DNA of 64,000 nt from Paraburkholderia sp. ZP32-5 (GCF_021390495.1 NZ_JAJEJP010000001.1:2232001-2296000); one strand, 5' to 3'; shown: positions 26,506-35,663, counted from the first letter of the stretch. The notes: generated by a model from the sequence alone, not told the origin. Program-made: numbers and translations.

Positions 26506-27923
26506 GCCTGGTGCGCGCGCAGGAAGCGGAAGAACTCGACGCCTTCGCGCAGGCGCCGTTTCATCATGTCCCAACTCGTCAGCATTTCGCGCAGGATTTC
26601 CCAGATCTTCGACGGACGGAAATAGAAGCGCTTATAGAAGTTTTCGAGCTGGTGATACATCTCGTCGCGCGACAGATGCGGATAGCCGATCGCCGCGAGT
26701 TGCACGCCGGACTTGCTGACGAGATTGATGACCTTGTTCTCTTCGAGCCAGCCGTTTTCGACCGCCTGGTTATAGAGCGTCGTGCCCGGATACGGCGCCG
26801 CGAGCGACACCTGAATCGTCAGCGGGTTGATCTCTTTCGCGTACTCGATGGTCTTCTGGATCGTCTCCGGCGTCTCGCCAGGCAGGCCCAGAATGAAGGT
26901 GCCATGAACCTTGATGCCGAGCGTGCGGCAGTCTTTCGCGAACTTGCGCGCGATGTCGGTGCGCAGACCCTTCTTCACGTTCAGCAGGATCTGGTCGTCG
27001 CCGGATTCATAACCGACCAGCAGCAGACGCAGGCCGTTGTCCTTCATGATCTTCAGCGTCGAATACGGCACGTTCGCCTTCGCGTTGCAGGACCACGTGA
27101 CGCCGAGCTTGCCCATGCCACGCGCGATTTCCTCGGCGCGCGGCTTGAAGTCGGTGAAGGTGTCATCGTCGAACATGATCTCCTTGACTTCGGGCATGTT
27201 GTCGCGAATCCACTTCACTTCTTCCAGCACGTTTTCGACCGAGCGCACGCGGTAGCGATGGCCGCCGACCGTTTGCGGCCACAGGCAGAACGTGCACTTC
27301 GAGCGGCAGCCTCGGCCCGTGTAAAGCGACACGTACGGGTGCTTCAGATAGCCGTTGAAGTAGTTGGCGATCGTCAGATCGCGCTTGTAAATTGGCGCGA
27401 CGAACGGCAGTTCGTCCATGTTCTCGAGGATCGGGCGCGCTTCGTTGTGCTCGATCGAACCGTCGGGCGCGCGATAGCTCAAGCCCTTGATCTGCGCGAA
27501 CGGCACGCCTTCGGCGATTTCCTTGCAGGTGTAATCGAATTCTTCGCGGCCGACGAAATCGATCGCGTCGGTCGCCGTCAGCGAGTTGTGGGGATCGACC
27601 GCCACCTTCGCGCCGACCATGCCGATCAGGATCGACGGCTTGCGTTCTTTCAGATGCTGCGCGAACAGCGCGTCGGTCGGGAAAGAAGGCGTGCTGGTGT
27701 GAATGACGACGAGATCGTATTGCTGCGCGAGATCGAGTGTTTCATCGACCGATGCACCATTCGCGGTCGCGTCGAAGACGCGGCTATCGGGAATCAGAGC
27801 GGCCGGCTGCGCGAGCCATGTGGGATACCAGAACGATTTGACTTCACGTTTGGCCTGGTAGCGCGAACCTGCACCGCCATCGAAACCATCGAATGACGGG
27901 GCCTGCAAGAACAGAGTTTTCAT
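26502..27923 (-). CDS. hpnJ: Hopanoid radical SAM protein HpnJ
   Basis: A 473-aa B12-binding-domain radical SAM enzyme. The N-terminal half is the cobalamin-like domain (DLVVIHTSTPSFPTDALF), then the radical SAM cluster motif GRGCRSKCTFCLWP with Cys-x3-Cys-x2-Cys, then GETPETIQKTIEYAKEINP. HpnJ is known to convert BHT-glucosamine to the BHT cyclitol ether by ring contraction. The ATG at 27923 follows GGAG; a frame start at 27956 is less good. It heads an operon with the second HpnI-like GT and perhaps hpnL, preceded by a PmrA-like box at 28034-28050. Confidence 0.94.
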   Translation of the reverse strand: MKTLFLQAPSFDGFDGGAGSRYQAKREVKSFWYPTWLAQPAALIPDSRVFDATANGASVDETLDLAQQYDLVVIHTSTPSFPTDALFAQHLKERKPSILIGMVGAKVAVDPHNSLTATDAIDFVGREEFDYTCKEIAEGVPFAQIKGLSYRAPDGSIEHNEARPILENMDELPFVAPIYKRDLTIANYFNGYLKHPYVSLYTGRGCRSKCTFCLWPQTVGGHRYRVRSVENVLEEVKWIRDNMPEVKEIMFDDDTFTDFKPRAEEIARGMGKLGVTWSCNAKANVPYSTLKIMKDNGLRLLLVGYESGDDQILLNVKKGLRTDIARKFAKDCRTLGIKVHGTFILGLPGETPETIQKTIEYAKEINPLTIQVSLAAPYPGTTLYNQAVENGWLEENKVINLVSKSGVQLAAIGYPHLSRDEMYHQLENFYKRFYFRPSKIWEILREMLTSWDMMKRRLREGVEFFRFLRAHQA

Positions 27924-28231
27924 GGAGACTCCAGCAAGCCTGAGCGGCGTTTTCAATTTTCTGTCGGGAAGCTATCGGAACCATGACTGCCCGGACGCGG
28001 ACAGATGGAGCGCATAGATGGTACGGATCAAAGCTGAAGGAAACCTGAGGAATCATACTGCGTTCCCGCCCCGAACGGCATCGTTCCGACTTTTAGTTTC
28101 GAGTCGCGTATGACTGTCTTTTTCTTGTGGTAGATGATGGGGAGTGAGTGTGGCTCCGCGTGGGGCTGGCTTTGCGCAGCGCAGCGAGCAGCGCATCCGG
28201 CACCCTCCTCAGATCCTATTCATCGGGATCT
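27924..28231. other. Spacer upstream of hpnJ
   Basis: This 308-bp stretch has no supported gene. Its left part holds the hpnJ promoter region. The right part (28080-28140) is AT-richer than average and may contain the end of the neighbouring transcript. Confidence 0.4.
28018..28050 (-). promoter_or_regulatory. PmrA-like box and -10 upstream of hpnJ
   Basis: On the minus strand CCTCAG-GTTTC-CTTCAG (28050 to 28034) is followed after 10 bp by TACCAT (28023-28018). Thirteen bases are identical to the box in front of hpnI, and the spacing to the -10 is the same. The leader to the hpnJ ATG is about 90 bases. Confidence 0.5.
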
Positions 28232-28669
28232 TCACCGAACGATATGTCTCGCCCATTCGAGCCAGCCGAGGTTGAGGGCCGCGTTTACCACTACGCCGAG
28301 CGCAGACGCGAGCGCGGCGATCATCGTCCAGAACGACGAGCGGCGCGCCGCGCGCGCCGATCTATGCGCAGCGGTGGCGGCGTCGCGCGACGCGCTCGCC
28401 GCTGCCTGCGCGATATGCGACGACGCCTCCATCCGCGCGAGCGACTTCAATGCAAAGCCGCGCTCGCCGTCGGGCGTTGCGGTGGGCGCGGCAGCATCGG
28501 GTGTCGCCGACGCGGCGCCGGCGCCCGCTTCGTCGCGCTGCATCTGCTCGAACAGATAGCGATGACAGAACGGCGTCAACGCATGCTCGGGATAACGCGC
28601 GGCGAAGTTTTTCGCATACGCGGCACCGCCGTTGCGTTCGATGTCGGCGTAAGCGGTCTGCCTGTCCAT
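28232..28669 (-). CDS. Hypothetical protein with C-terminal membrane anchor
   Basis: A 145-aa protein that I do not recognise. The first 45 residues are charged and tidy (AYADIERNGGAAYAKNF, PFCHRYLFEQMQRDE), the middle is Ala/Pro/Thr-rich with a likely coiled coil (SHIAQAAASASRDAATAAHRS), and the end is one membrane helix (about 115-138, FWTMIAALASALGVVVNAAL) before LEWARHIVR. The ATG at 28669 follows GAGGT and replaces a weaker start at 28687. It is 101 bp downstream of the cold-shock gene on the same strand. Confidence 0.7.
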   Translation of the reverse strand: MDRQTAYADIERNGGAAYAKNFAARYPEHALTPFCHRYLFEQMQRDEAGAGAASATPDAAAPTATPDGERGFALKSLARMEASSHIAQAAASASRDAATAAHRSARAARRSSFWTMIAALASALGVVVNAALNLGWLEWARHIVR

Positions 28670-28770
28670 ATCAACCTCGCCTACCACCTCGCATATCGGT
28701 CGAGCGCGGGCACACCGCGCGGCGAGCGCCGGGCGAGGCCTCGCTCGACAGGACCGACGCCAGGCCGGCG

Positions 28771-28974
28771 TCAGACCGGCTTGATATCGGCTGCCTGTTT
28801 GCCCTTGGGGCCCTGCTTGATTTCGAAGCTGACCTTCTGGTTTTCCTGCAGCGATTTAAAACCTTCGCTGCGGATCTCCGAAAAATGGGCAAACAGGTCT
28901 TCGCCCCCGTCATCGGGGGTGATGAAGCCGAAGCCCTTTGCGTCGTTGAACCATTTCACTTTTCCGGTTGGCAT
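28771..28974 (-). CDS. Cold-shock domain protein (CspA family)
   Basis: A 67-aa nucleic-acid chaperone, exactly the family length. It begins [16 protein letters not shown] with RNP1 (KGFGFI), then EDLFAHFS (RNP2-like) and ends [11 protein letters not shown]. CspA-type proteins melt mRNA structure and are often induced by cold. The ATG at 28974 follows GAGGA. A hairpin with a T-run lies about 55-75 bases upstream on the same strand. Confidence 0.95.
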   Translation of the reverse strand: MPTGKVKWFNDAKGFGFITPDDGGEDLFAHFSEIRSEGFKSLQENQKVSFEIKQGPKGKQAADIKPV

Positions 28975-29354
28975 GGCGATGTCCTCGTGTAGCGCTGAAT
29001 TGAACGGCTGAATATAAAAGCATAGAAGAAAAAAACCGGCTCGCGCCGGCGGCCCTGTTTCGAATACCACCGGTTCCGGCCTGCCGATTCTCTCGACCCG
29101 GCAGGCCAGGCGCGCTTCCGCGCATGGTGAACGGTAGCGGCGGCGCATTCCGTCCCGGCCCGGAGGCCACGGCGGCGCCAAGGCCGCAGCAAGCCGCGTG
29201 CCACGCCTGCCGCGCCGGAGCCACGCCCGGTGCGATTTCGCGCAATCAGCTAAGATGGTTGTTTGGCAAATTTACCGATGGCCGCGCCGGTCGTGTCGCT
29301 ACCCGCTTCGCGACCGCACGCGGCCCGTTGTTGTCCCACTCACAGGAACCCAGC
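28975..29354. other. Divergent spacer between cold-shock and aldehyde dehydrogenase genes
   Basis: This 380-bp stretch holds the promoters of both genes and the hairpin at 29029-29049. A possible minus-strand -10 (TATATT, 29011-29016) lies downstream of the hairpin and could start a short cold-shock transcript. No gene is supported. Confidence 0.4.
29029..29049 (-). terminator. Terminator-like hairpin in the cold-shock gene leader
   Basis: On the minus strand CCGGC-GCGA-GCCGG (29049-29036) is followed directly by seven T and then CTT. It lies just upstream of the cold-shock gene, where no upstream minus-strand gene ends nearby, so it could be an attenuator in a long leader. The stem has only 5 bp, so the call is moderate. 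Confidence 0.4.
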
Positions 29355-30800
29355 ATGGCCATCTCGAGCTATACCGATACCCGACTTCTGATCAACGGCG
29401 AATGGTGCGACGCTGCCAGCGGCAAGACTCTCGACGTGATCAACCCCGCGACCGGCCAGCCCATCGGTAAGGTGGCGCACGCCGGCATCGCCGATCTGGA
29501 CCGCGCGCTCGAAGCGGCGCAACGCGGTTTCGAAGCATGGCGCAAGGTGCCGGCCAACGAGCGCGCGACGATCATGCGCAAGGCTGCCGCGCTGGTGCGC
29601 GAGCGCGCCTCCGACATCGGCCGCCTGATGACCCAGGAACAGGGCAAGCCGTTTGCCGAAGCGCGCATCGAAGTGCTGGCCGCGGCCGACATCATCGAAT
29701 GGTTCGCGGACGAAGGCCGCCGTGTGTATGGCCGTATCGTGCCGTCGCGCAACCTCGCCGCCCAGCAACAGGTGCTGCGCGAGCCGATCGGCCCGGTCGC
29801 CGCGTTCACGCCGTGGAACTTCCCGGTCAACCAGGTCGTTCGCAAGCTGTCGGCGTCGCTCGCCTGCGGCTGCTCGTTTCTCGTGAAGGCCCCGGAAGAA
29901 ACCCCGGCGTCGCCGGCTGCGCTGCTGCAGGCGTTCGTCGAAGCCGGCGTGCCGGCCGGCACGGTCGGCCTCGTGTTCGGCGATCCGGCTGAAATCTCGA
30001 GCTACCTGATCCCGCATCCGGTGATCCGCAAGGTCACGTTCACCGGCTCGACGCCGGTCGGCAAGCAACTGGCGTCGCTCGCCGGTCTGCATATGAAGCG
30101 CGCCACGATGGAACTCGGCGGCCACGCGCCGGTGATCGTCGCTGAAGACGCCGACGTCTCGCTCGCCGTCAAGGCAGCCGGCGCTGCGAAGTTCCGCAAC
30201 GCGGGCCAGGTCTGCATCTCGCCGACGCGCTTCCTCGTGCACAACAGCATCCGCGAAGAATTCGCCGCGGCGCTCGTCAAGCATGCTGAAAGCCTGAAGC
30301 TCGGCGACGGTCTGGCCGACGGCACGACGCTCGGGCCGCTCGCCAATGCGCGTCGTCTGAGCGCGATGGCCAACGTCGTCGCCGATGCACGCAAGACCGG
30401 CGCGAAAGTCGCAACGGGCGGCGAGCGCATCGGTTCGGAAGGCAACTTCTTCGCGCCGACCGTGCTGACCGACGTGCCGCTGAATGCCGACGTGTTCAAC
30501 AACGAGCCGTTCGGCCCGGTCGCCGCGATCCGCGGCTTCGACAAGCTGGAAGAAGCGATCGCCGAAGCGAACCGTCTGCCGTTCGGCCTCGCCGGCTACG
30601 CGTACACGAAGTCGTTCAGCAACGTGCATATGCTGTCGCAGCAGATGGAAGTCGGCATGCTGTGGATCAACCAGCCGGCCACGCCGACGCCGGAAATGCC
30701 GTTTGGCGGCGTGAAGGATTCGGGCTACGGTTCGGAAGGCGGTCCGGAGGCGATGGAAGCGTATCTCGTCACCAAGGCGGTGACGGTGATGTCCGCTTAA
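29355..30800 (+). CDS. gabD: Succinate-semialdehyde dehydrogenase-type aldehyde dehydrogenase
   Basis: A 481-aa NAD(P)-dependent aldehyde dehydrogenase. Catalytic residues are clear: PWNFPVNQ near 153-160 with the active-site Asn, MELGGHAPV with Glu253, and [12 protein letters not shown] with Cys287. The [18 protein letters not shown] end is typical. The sequence is closest in style to GabD, which oxidises succinate semialdehyde in GABA breakdown, but related semialdehydes are possible. No GABA transaminase is adjacent. The ATG at 29355 follows AGGA. Confidence 0.87.
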   Translation: MAISSYTDTRLLINGEWCDAASGKTLDVINPATGQPIGKVAHAGIADLDRALEAAQRGFEAWRKVPANERATIMRKAAALVRERASDIGRLMTQEQGKPFAEARIEVLAAADIIEWFADEGRRVYGRIVPSRNLAAQQQVLREPIGPVAAFTPWNFPVNQVVRKLSASLACGCSFLVKAPEETPASPAALLQAFVEAGVPAGTVGLVFGDPAEISSYLIPHPVIRKVTFTGSTPVGKQLASLAGLHMKRATMELGGHAPVIVAEDADVSLAVKAAGAAKFRNAGQVCISPTRFLVHNSIREEFAAALVKHAESLKLGDGLADGTTLGPLANARRLSAMANVVADARKTGAKVATGGERIGSEGNFFAPTVLTDVPLNADVFNNEPFGPVAAIRGFDKLEEAIAEANRLPFGLAGYAYTKSFSNVHMLSQQMEVGMLWINQPATPTPEMPFGGVKDSGYGSEGGPEAMEAYLVTKAVTVMSA

Positions 30801-30955
30801 CACCGCGGATTAGGGACGGCGCGGCGGCGCGGGTTGGCCGCGCGCCGTCTCCTGCCGCGGTGCAATTGCACGGTGGATCGTGCAGATCGATAACGCAGTT
30901 CGATCAAACAGTTCGGTCGCGCGATCCAGCCACGCGGTTCGACCCATCCATCATC

Positions 30956-30988
30956 AGGTCCGCGAGTCTTTCACTCGCGGACCTTTTT
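30956..30988 (+). terminator. Strong Rho-independent terminator just before the GNAT gene
   Basis: AGGTCCGCGAGT-CTTTC-ACTCGCGGACCT has a perfect 12-bp stem and a 5-base loop, followed by TTTTAT. It lies about 155 bp after gabD and only 6 bases before the next ATG (30995), an unusual place for a terminator. Confidence 0.85.
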
Positions 30989-30994
30989 ATTGCC

Positions 30995-31609
30995 ATGAAC
31001 GAAATCTCTGCCGAATCGATGCAGCCCACGCTGACGGGCTCGAGCGTCGAACTCCAGCCGTTACGCGAGGATCATGCGCAGGCGCTCGTCGGTGCCGCCG
31101 CCGACGGGCAATTGTGGAACCTGAAGCTGACCGTCGTGCCCGGCCCGGCGAGCATCGACGCTTATATCGCCCGCGCGCTGGCTGGCCGCGCGGCGGGCAC
31201 CGTGATGCCGTTCGTGATCGTGCGGCGCGATGAGTCCGCACAGAGCGGCCGGATCGTCGGCAGCACGCGCTTCTGGAAGATCGACCGAGCGAACCGCAAG
31301 CTCGAAATCGGCCATACGTGGCTCGCGGAATCCGCGCAGCGCTCGACGGTGAATACCGAGGCGAAGTATCTGCTGCTGCGCCATGCGTTCGACGTGATGC
31401 AGTGCGTGCGCGTGCAGTTCACGACCGACGAACTCAACGACAAGTCGCGCGCGGCGATTCTGCGTATCGGCGCGAAGCAGGAAGGCGTGGTGCGGCACGA
31501 GCGCATCATGCCGGATGGACGCAAGCGCAACTCGGTGCGCTTTAGCATCATCGATGACGAATGGCCGGCCGTGAAGGCGATGCTGGAAGCGAAGCTGGCG
31601 GCGCGCTGA
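30995..31609 (+). CDS. GNAT-family N-acetyltransferase
   Basis: A 204-aa acetyltransferase of the RimJ/RimL type. It shows the family progression: VELQPLREDHAQAL start, GRIVGSTRFWKID, LEIGHTWLAES, NTEAKYLLLRHAFD and the ARILRIGAKQEG-like segment RAAILRIGAKQEGVV. These enzymes acetylate N-terminal amino groups or small amines using acetyl-CoA. No ribosome site is visible at the ATG 30995 or at the second Met (31019), and the gene directly follows a strong terminator, so expression probably needs a promoter overlapping the hairpin, or read-through. Confidence 0.87.
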   Translation: MNEISAESMQPTLTGSSVELQPLREDHAQALVGAAADGQLWNLKLTVVPGPASIDAYIARALAGRAAGTVMPFVIVRRDESAQSGRIVGSTRFWKIDRANRKLEIGHTWLAESAQRSTVNTEAKYLLLRHAFDVMQCVRVQFTTDELNDKSRAAILRIGAKQEGVVRHERIMPDGRKRNSVRFSIIDDEWPAVKAMLEAKLAAR

Positions 31610-31664
31610 AGCGCGCGCTATGGCGGACGGGCGGCGCGCTTGTCGCGAGCCGCCCCGATTGACG

Positions 31665-32681
31665 TCAGACGTGCGCGTCGCGCTCGTTGAGCGGCGCGGC
31701 TTGCGGCGCCGCAAATTCATCGCTCGACGCTTTACCCGCGTGATGCCGGCGCACCCACAACGCGGTCAGGATCGGCACGAGAATCGCGGTCACGAGGCAG
31801 GCGGTCGCGACCATCGCGGTCGCGGCCGGCACCAGCGGTTTGAAGCTCGGAATCATGTCGGCGATGATCGACGGATTCGCGACCGCAGCCCCCGCCGTCG
31901 ACGATGCAGCCAGGCCCGCCGCGCCATTACCGCCGGCGATCCAGCGGTCGGCGAAAATCAGCGGAATGCCGGTCACGACAATCACGCCGAGGCCGAGCAG
32001 GATGCCGGGCACGCCGCTCGTCACGATCACGTTCAGATCGATGCCGTTGCCGAGCGCGAAACCGAAGAACGGAATCAGCGGATGCACGCAGCGGCCGAAC
32101 AGTTCGCGCAGCTCGCTATCGAAGTTGCCGAGCGCGAAGCCGATCAGAAACGGCAGCACCGCGCCAACGAACAGCCGCGGCTCGAAGAACGCAACACCCG
32201 TCGCGCCGAGAATGATCATGCTGATCAGCGGCCCCGATTCGACCGACATCAGCACGAACGCGCCCGCCTCTTCCTTCGTGCCGTACTGCTGCATCACGGC
32301 TGCGTACAGACCGCCGTTGGTCATGTCCATCGACGTGGTGATCGCGAGCATCGACAGCCCGGCGAACAGCCCGGTCTTGATTCCGTCGACGGGAATGAAG
32401 CGCGATGCGATCAGCGTGACGATCCACGCGACCAGCATCTTGGTGACGAGCAGCGTGCCCGATTTGCGCAGCACGACACCGGTCGCGCGCAGATCGATCG
32501 TCGCGCCCATGCAGAAGAACCACACCGCGAGGATCGGCACCGTGCCGGTAATGAGGCCGTTGGTAAACGAGCCGAAGTATTTGCCCGCGCCGGGCGCGAA
32601 CGTGTGCACACAGGCGCCGAGCAACAGCGGCACCAGCATCAGGCCGCCAGGAATGCGGTCGATGGCCTTCTTGATTTTCAT
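31665..32681 (-). CDS. kdgT: 2-keto-3-deoxygluconate permease KdgT
   Basis: A 338-aa inner-membrane transporter of the KdgT family with about ten helices. Typical segments are [20 protein letters not shown] at the start, [20 protein letters not shown] and [20 protein letters not shown]. It takes up 2-keto-3-deoxygluconate, the end product of pectin and uronate breakdown before KDG kinase. The ATG at 32681 follows GGAGGAGG. It is divergent from kduI, with two KdgR-like palindromes between them. Confidence 0.92.
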   Translation of the reverse strand: MKIKKAIDRIPGGLMLVPLLLGACVHTFAPGAGKYFGSFTNGLITGTVPILAVWFFCMGATIDLRATGVVLRKSGTLLVTKMLVAWIVTLIASRFIPVDGIKTGLFAGLSMLAITTSMDMTNGGLYAAVMQQYGTKEEAGAFVLMSVESGPLISMIILGATGVAFFEPRLFVGAVLPFLIGFALGNFDSELRELFGRCVHPLIPFFGFALGNGIDLNVIVTSGVPGILLGLGVIVVTGIPLIFADRWIAGGNGAAGLAASSTAGAAVANPSIIADMIPSFKPLVPAATAMVATACLVTAILVPILTALWVRRHHAGKASSDEFAAPQAAPLNERDAHV

Positions 32682-32786
32682 GCCTCCTCCGTGGACTTTC
32701 ATGTCCCGTTGACGGGTGGATTACCCGGGGTTATGTCCCGTTCTGTGCCGGGCTCTCCCTGTCCGGCGCAATATAGCACCTTGAAA

Positions 32787-32799
32787 GGAACACTGTTCC
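32787..32799. promoter_or_regulatory. KdgR-like operator 1
   Basis: GGAACA-C-TGTTCC is a perfect 13-bp palindrome with A/T-rich flanks (AAA before, ATTT after). It resembles the KdgR consensus of enterobacteria, a palindrome built on GAAACA and TGTTTC. It lies 106 bp upstream of kdgT. Confidence 0.6.
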
Positions 32800-32880
32800 G
32801 ATTTCTTTTCGCATATCGTCCTATCGTTTACCCGCTACCTATCTACAGGCCGTACAGGGCTTGAGGACGCACATCAATAT

Positions 32881-32901
32881 TTTCGGACCAACGTTCCGAA
32901 A
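32881..32901. promoter_or_regulatory. KdgR-like operator 2
   Basis: TTTCGGA-CCAACGT-TCCGAAA has perfect 7-bp arms. It lies 74 bp upstream of the kduI ATG and its centre is 98 bp from that of operator 1. The IclR-type regulator encoded downstream is the likely ligand-responsive repressor. Confidence 0.55.
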
Positions 32902-32974
32902 TGCGAATTCCTGCGTTACAGTCTCGGCATACAGCCTCGCCGCGCGGGCGCCGACAATCGACTGGAGAAGATCA

Positions 32975-33811
32975 ATGGAAGTGAGACAGGCCATCAACAG
33001 CGAATACGCGAAAACACTCGACACCACCGGACTGCGCAACGAGTTCCTGGTCGAGCAGATTTTCGAGCGCGATGCACTGAAGCTCACCTATAGCCATATC
33101 GACCGGATCATCGTCGGCGGCGTGTGGCCGGTCGAGCGCGCGGTCGAAGTGCCCGCCTCGCTCGGCAAGTCGATCGGTGTGAACTATCTACTGGAGCGGC
33201 GCGAGCTTGGCGCGATCAATATCGGCGGCGACGGCTGGGTCGACGTCGACGGCACGCGCCACACCGTGCGCGGCGAAGAAGCGATCTATATCGGCAAGGG
33301 CGCGCAAGCGGTCGCGTTCGGCAGCGCCGATGCCGCGAATCCGGCGAAGTTCTATCTGAACTGCGCGCCCGCGCACACCACCTATCCGACCCGCACGATC
33401 TCGCTGGCCGAGGCATCGCCCGAAACGCTCGGCGACCCTGCCACCAGCAACCGCCGCACGATCCATAAATTCATCGTGCCCGAGGTGCTGCCGACCTGCC
33501 AGTTGTCGATGGGCATGACCAAGCTCGAACCGGGCAGCCTGTGGAACACAATGCCGTGCCATACGCACGAGCGCCGCATGGAGGTGTATTTCTATTTCAA
33601 TGTCGCCGACGACGCGGCGGTCTTTCACATGATGGGCGAGCCGCACGAGACGCGGCATATCGTCGTGCGCAACGAGCAGGCGGTGATCTCGCCGAGCTGG
33701 TCGATCCATTCGGGGGTCGGCACGCGCGCGTACACGTTCATCTGGGGCATGGTCGGCGAGAACCAGGTGTTCAGCGACATGGATCATCTGAAGATCCGCG
33801 ATCTGCGCTGA
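32975..33811 (+). CDS. kduI: 5-dehydro-4-deoxy-D-glucuronate isomerase KduI
   Basis: A 278-aa cupin isomerase. The metal ligands are visible in [15 protein letters not shown] (His-x-His-x4-Glu) and a later His in [12 protein letters not shown], as in the E. coli enzyme. It converts 5-keto-4-deoxyuronate to 2,5-diketo-3-deoxygluconate in pectin catabolism. The ATG at 32975 follows GGAG. It is followed by kduD. Confidence 0.96.
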   Translation: MEVRQAINSEYAKTLDTTGLRNEFLVEQIFERDALKLTYSHIDRIIVGGVWPVERAVEVPASLGKSIGVNYLLERRELGAINIGGDGWVDVDGTRHTVRGEEAIYIGKGAQAVAFGSADAANPAKFYLNCAPAHTTYPTRTISLAEASPETLGDPATSNRRTIHKFIVPEVLPTCQLSMGMTKLEPGSLWNTMPCHTHERRMEVYFYFNVADDAAVFHMMGEPHETRHIVVRNEQAVISPSWSIHSGVGTRAYTFIWGMVGENQVFSDMDHLKIRDLR

Positions 33812-33875
33812 GGGCTCCGCGGTGCCCGGCCTGTTCTACGCAGCCTCCCCGTTTCGACGATTCACCTCGCACCCA

Positions 33876-34646
33876 ATGAGTTTGAACACAGTGAACACTT
33901 TCGATCTGACCGGCAAGGTCGCCATCGTCACCGGCAGCAACACCGGGCTCGGCGCCGGCATGGCCATCGCACTCGCCGAAGCCGGCTGCGACATCGTCGG
34001 CGTGAGCCGCGCCGATGCGGGCGAAACGGCCGCGCGCGTCAAAGCCGCCGGGCGCCGTTTCGCGGACGTCCGTGCCGATCTGTCGTCGATCGCGCCGGTC
34101 GACGACATCGTGCGCGCCGCGCTCGAAGCATTCGGCCGCATCGATGTGCTCGTTAATAACGCGGGCATCATCCGCCGCGACGATGCGCTCGAATTCGGCG
34201 AGGACGACTGGGACGCGGTGATGGACGTGAACCTGAAGAGTCTGTTTTTTCTGTCACAGGCGGCCGCGCGCCAGTTCGTGCGTCAGGGCAGCGGCGGCAA
34301 GATCATTAACGTCGCGTCGATGCTGTCGTTCCAGGGCGGCATCCGGGTCGCGTCGTACACCGCGTCGAAAAGCGGCGTGCTGGGTCTGACGCGGCTGCTC
34401 GCGAACGAATGGGCGGCGCAACGCATCAACGTGAACGCGATCGCGCCGGGCTATATGGCGACCGCCAACACCGCCGCGTTGCGCGAGGACGCGCAGCGCA
34501 ACGGCGAGATTCTCGGCCGCATTCCGGCCGGCCGCTGGGGCGAGCCGGCCGATCTCGCGGGACCGGTGGTTTTTCTCGCCTCGTCCGCGTCGGACTACGT
34601 GCACGGGCATACACTGGCAGTCGATGGCGGATGGCTCGCGCGCTAG
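33876..34646 (+). CDS. kduD: 2-dehydro-3-deoxy-D-gluconate 5-dehydrogenase KduD
   Basis: A 256-aa short-chain dehydrogenase. Motifs: TGSNTGLGAG for the coenzyme, NNAG, catalytic Ser in NVASMLS and YTASK. It reduces 2,5-diketo-3-deoxygluconate to 2-keto-3-deoxygluconate, the step after KduI. It starts 64 bp after kduI. The ATG at 33876 (MSLNTVNTFDLTGK) matches the usual KduD N-terminus. Confidence 0.95.
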   Translation: MSLNTVNTFDLTGKVAIVTGSNTGLGAGMAIALAEAGCDIVGVSRADAGETAARVKAAGRRFADVRADLSSIAPVDDIVRAALEAFGRIDVLVNNAGIIRRDDALEFGEDDWDAVMDVNLKSLFFLSQAAARQFVRQGSGGKIINVASMLSFQGGIRVASYTASKSGVLGLTRLLANEWAAQRINVNAIAPGYMATANTAALREDAQRNGEILGRIPAGRWGEPADLAGPVVFLASSASDYVHGHTLAVDGGWLAR

Positions 34647-34709
34647 CGCGCGAAGCGCTATGCTCTTGCGCCGGCGGCTGGAATCGCCGCCGGTTGGCAC
34701 AGACAGGGA

Positions 34710-35663
34710 ATGACAGACATGGCGGCAACGCAAACGCATCTGGCTAGATCGCACGACAATGCGTCACTCGACAGCACGCGGCCTCGCACCGAGGACAAGC
34801 CACGACAGAAAGCACGCGGCCACGCGCGCAAGGATGCCGCCGACGCATCGACACTCGATGTAGACAACGGGGAACGCGGCGAGTCGGCGTCGTCGGTCGG
34901 TCGCGTGTTCGCGATTCTCGGCGCGATTGGAGACACCGGGCAGATCGGCATCAGCGAGCTGTCACAACGGCTCGGCATGTCGAAGACCACCGTGCATCGC
35001 GTGATCCAGACGTTGAAGGCGCTCGGCTACGTGACCCAGGAAGCCGAAACCGAACGCTACCGGCTCACGATCCGTCTGTTCGAACTCGGCGCGAAGGCAC
35101 TCGAAAGCGTGGATCTCGTGCGCGAGGCCGATACCGAAATGCGCCGCATCGGCCAGATGACGCGTGAAGCGATTCACCTCGGCGCATTCGACGAAGACGC
35201 GATTATCTATATCCACAAGATCGACGCCGACTACGGGCTGCGCATGCAGTCGCGGATCGGCCGGCGCAATCCGCTGCATAGCACGGCGATCGGCAAGGTA
35301 TTGCTCGCGTGGATGGAGCCGGCCGACGCGCGCGACGTGCTCGCCCACATCGAATTCCGCAAGTCGACCCAGAAGACGCTGACCTGTGCCGAAGCGGTGC
35401 TGAGCATTCTGCCGCACGTGCGCGAACAGGGTTATGGCGAAGACAACGAGGAACAGGAAGAAGGTCTGCGATGCATCGCGGTGCCGGTGTTCGACCGCTT
35501 CGGCCACGTGATCGCGGGTCTGTCGATTTCGTTTCCGACGATGCGCTGCGGTGCCGACACGAAGCAGCACTATGTCGCGCTGCTGAAGCAGGCAGGACTC
35601 GCGATTTCGACACGGCTCGGCTATCGCGATGCGACCGCTACGGAGCCTGCGGCTACGCGGTAA
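34710..35663 (+). CDS. IclR-family regulator, KdgR-like
   Basis: A 317-aa IclR regulator. A long, charged N-terminal extension (about 1-60) precedes the winged helix-turn-helix (SSVGRVFAILGAIGDTGQIG, ISELSQRLGMSKTTVHRVIQ) and the effector-binding domain (LGAFDEDAIIYIHKID, NPLHSTAIGKVLLAW, GQQ-like core). Its place after kduI-kduD argues that it is the KdgR of this locus, repressing it until 2-keto-3-deoxygluconate accumulates. The N-terminal extension is longer than in most KdgR. The ATG follows CAGGGA. Confidence 0.9.
   Translation: MTDMAATQTHLARSHDNASLDSTRPRTEDKPRQKARGHARKDAADASTLDVDNGERGESASSVGRVFAILGAIGDTGQIGISELSQRLGMSKTTVHRVIQTLKALGYVTQEAETERYRLTIRLFELGAKALESVDLVREADTEMRRIGQMTREAIHLGAFDEDAIIYIHKIDADYGLRMQSRIGRRNPLHSTAIGKVLLAWMEPADARDVLAHIEFRKSTQKTLTCAEAVLSILPHVREQGYGEDNEEQEEGLRCIAVPVFDRFGHVIAGLSISFPTMRCGADTKQHYVALLKQAGLAISTRLGYRDATATEPAATR

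Noticed and set aside
26511..27896. Long plus-strand open frame (461 codons) opposite hpnJ
   Set aside because: It is the antisense shadow of hpnJ, caused by the strong codon bias of GC-rich genes. Its translation is Arg/His/Asp-rich with no motif.
30806..30855. GC-rich hairpin just after gabD
   Set aside because: The stem is long but has no T-run; the clear terminator is at 30956-30988.
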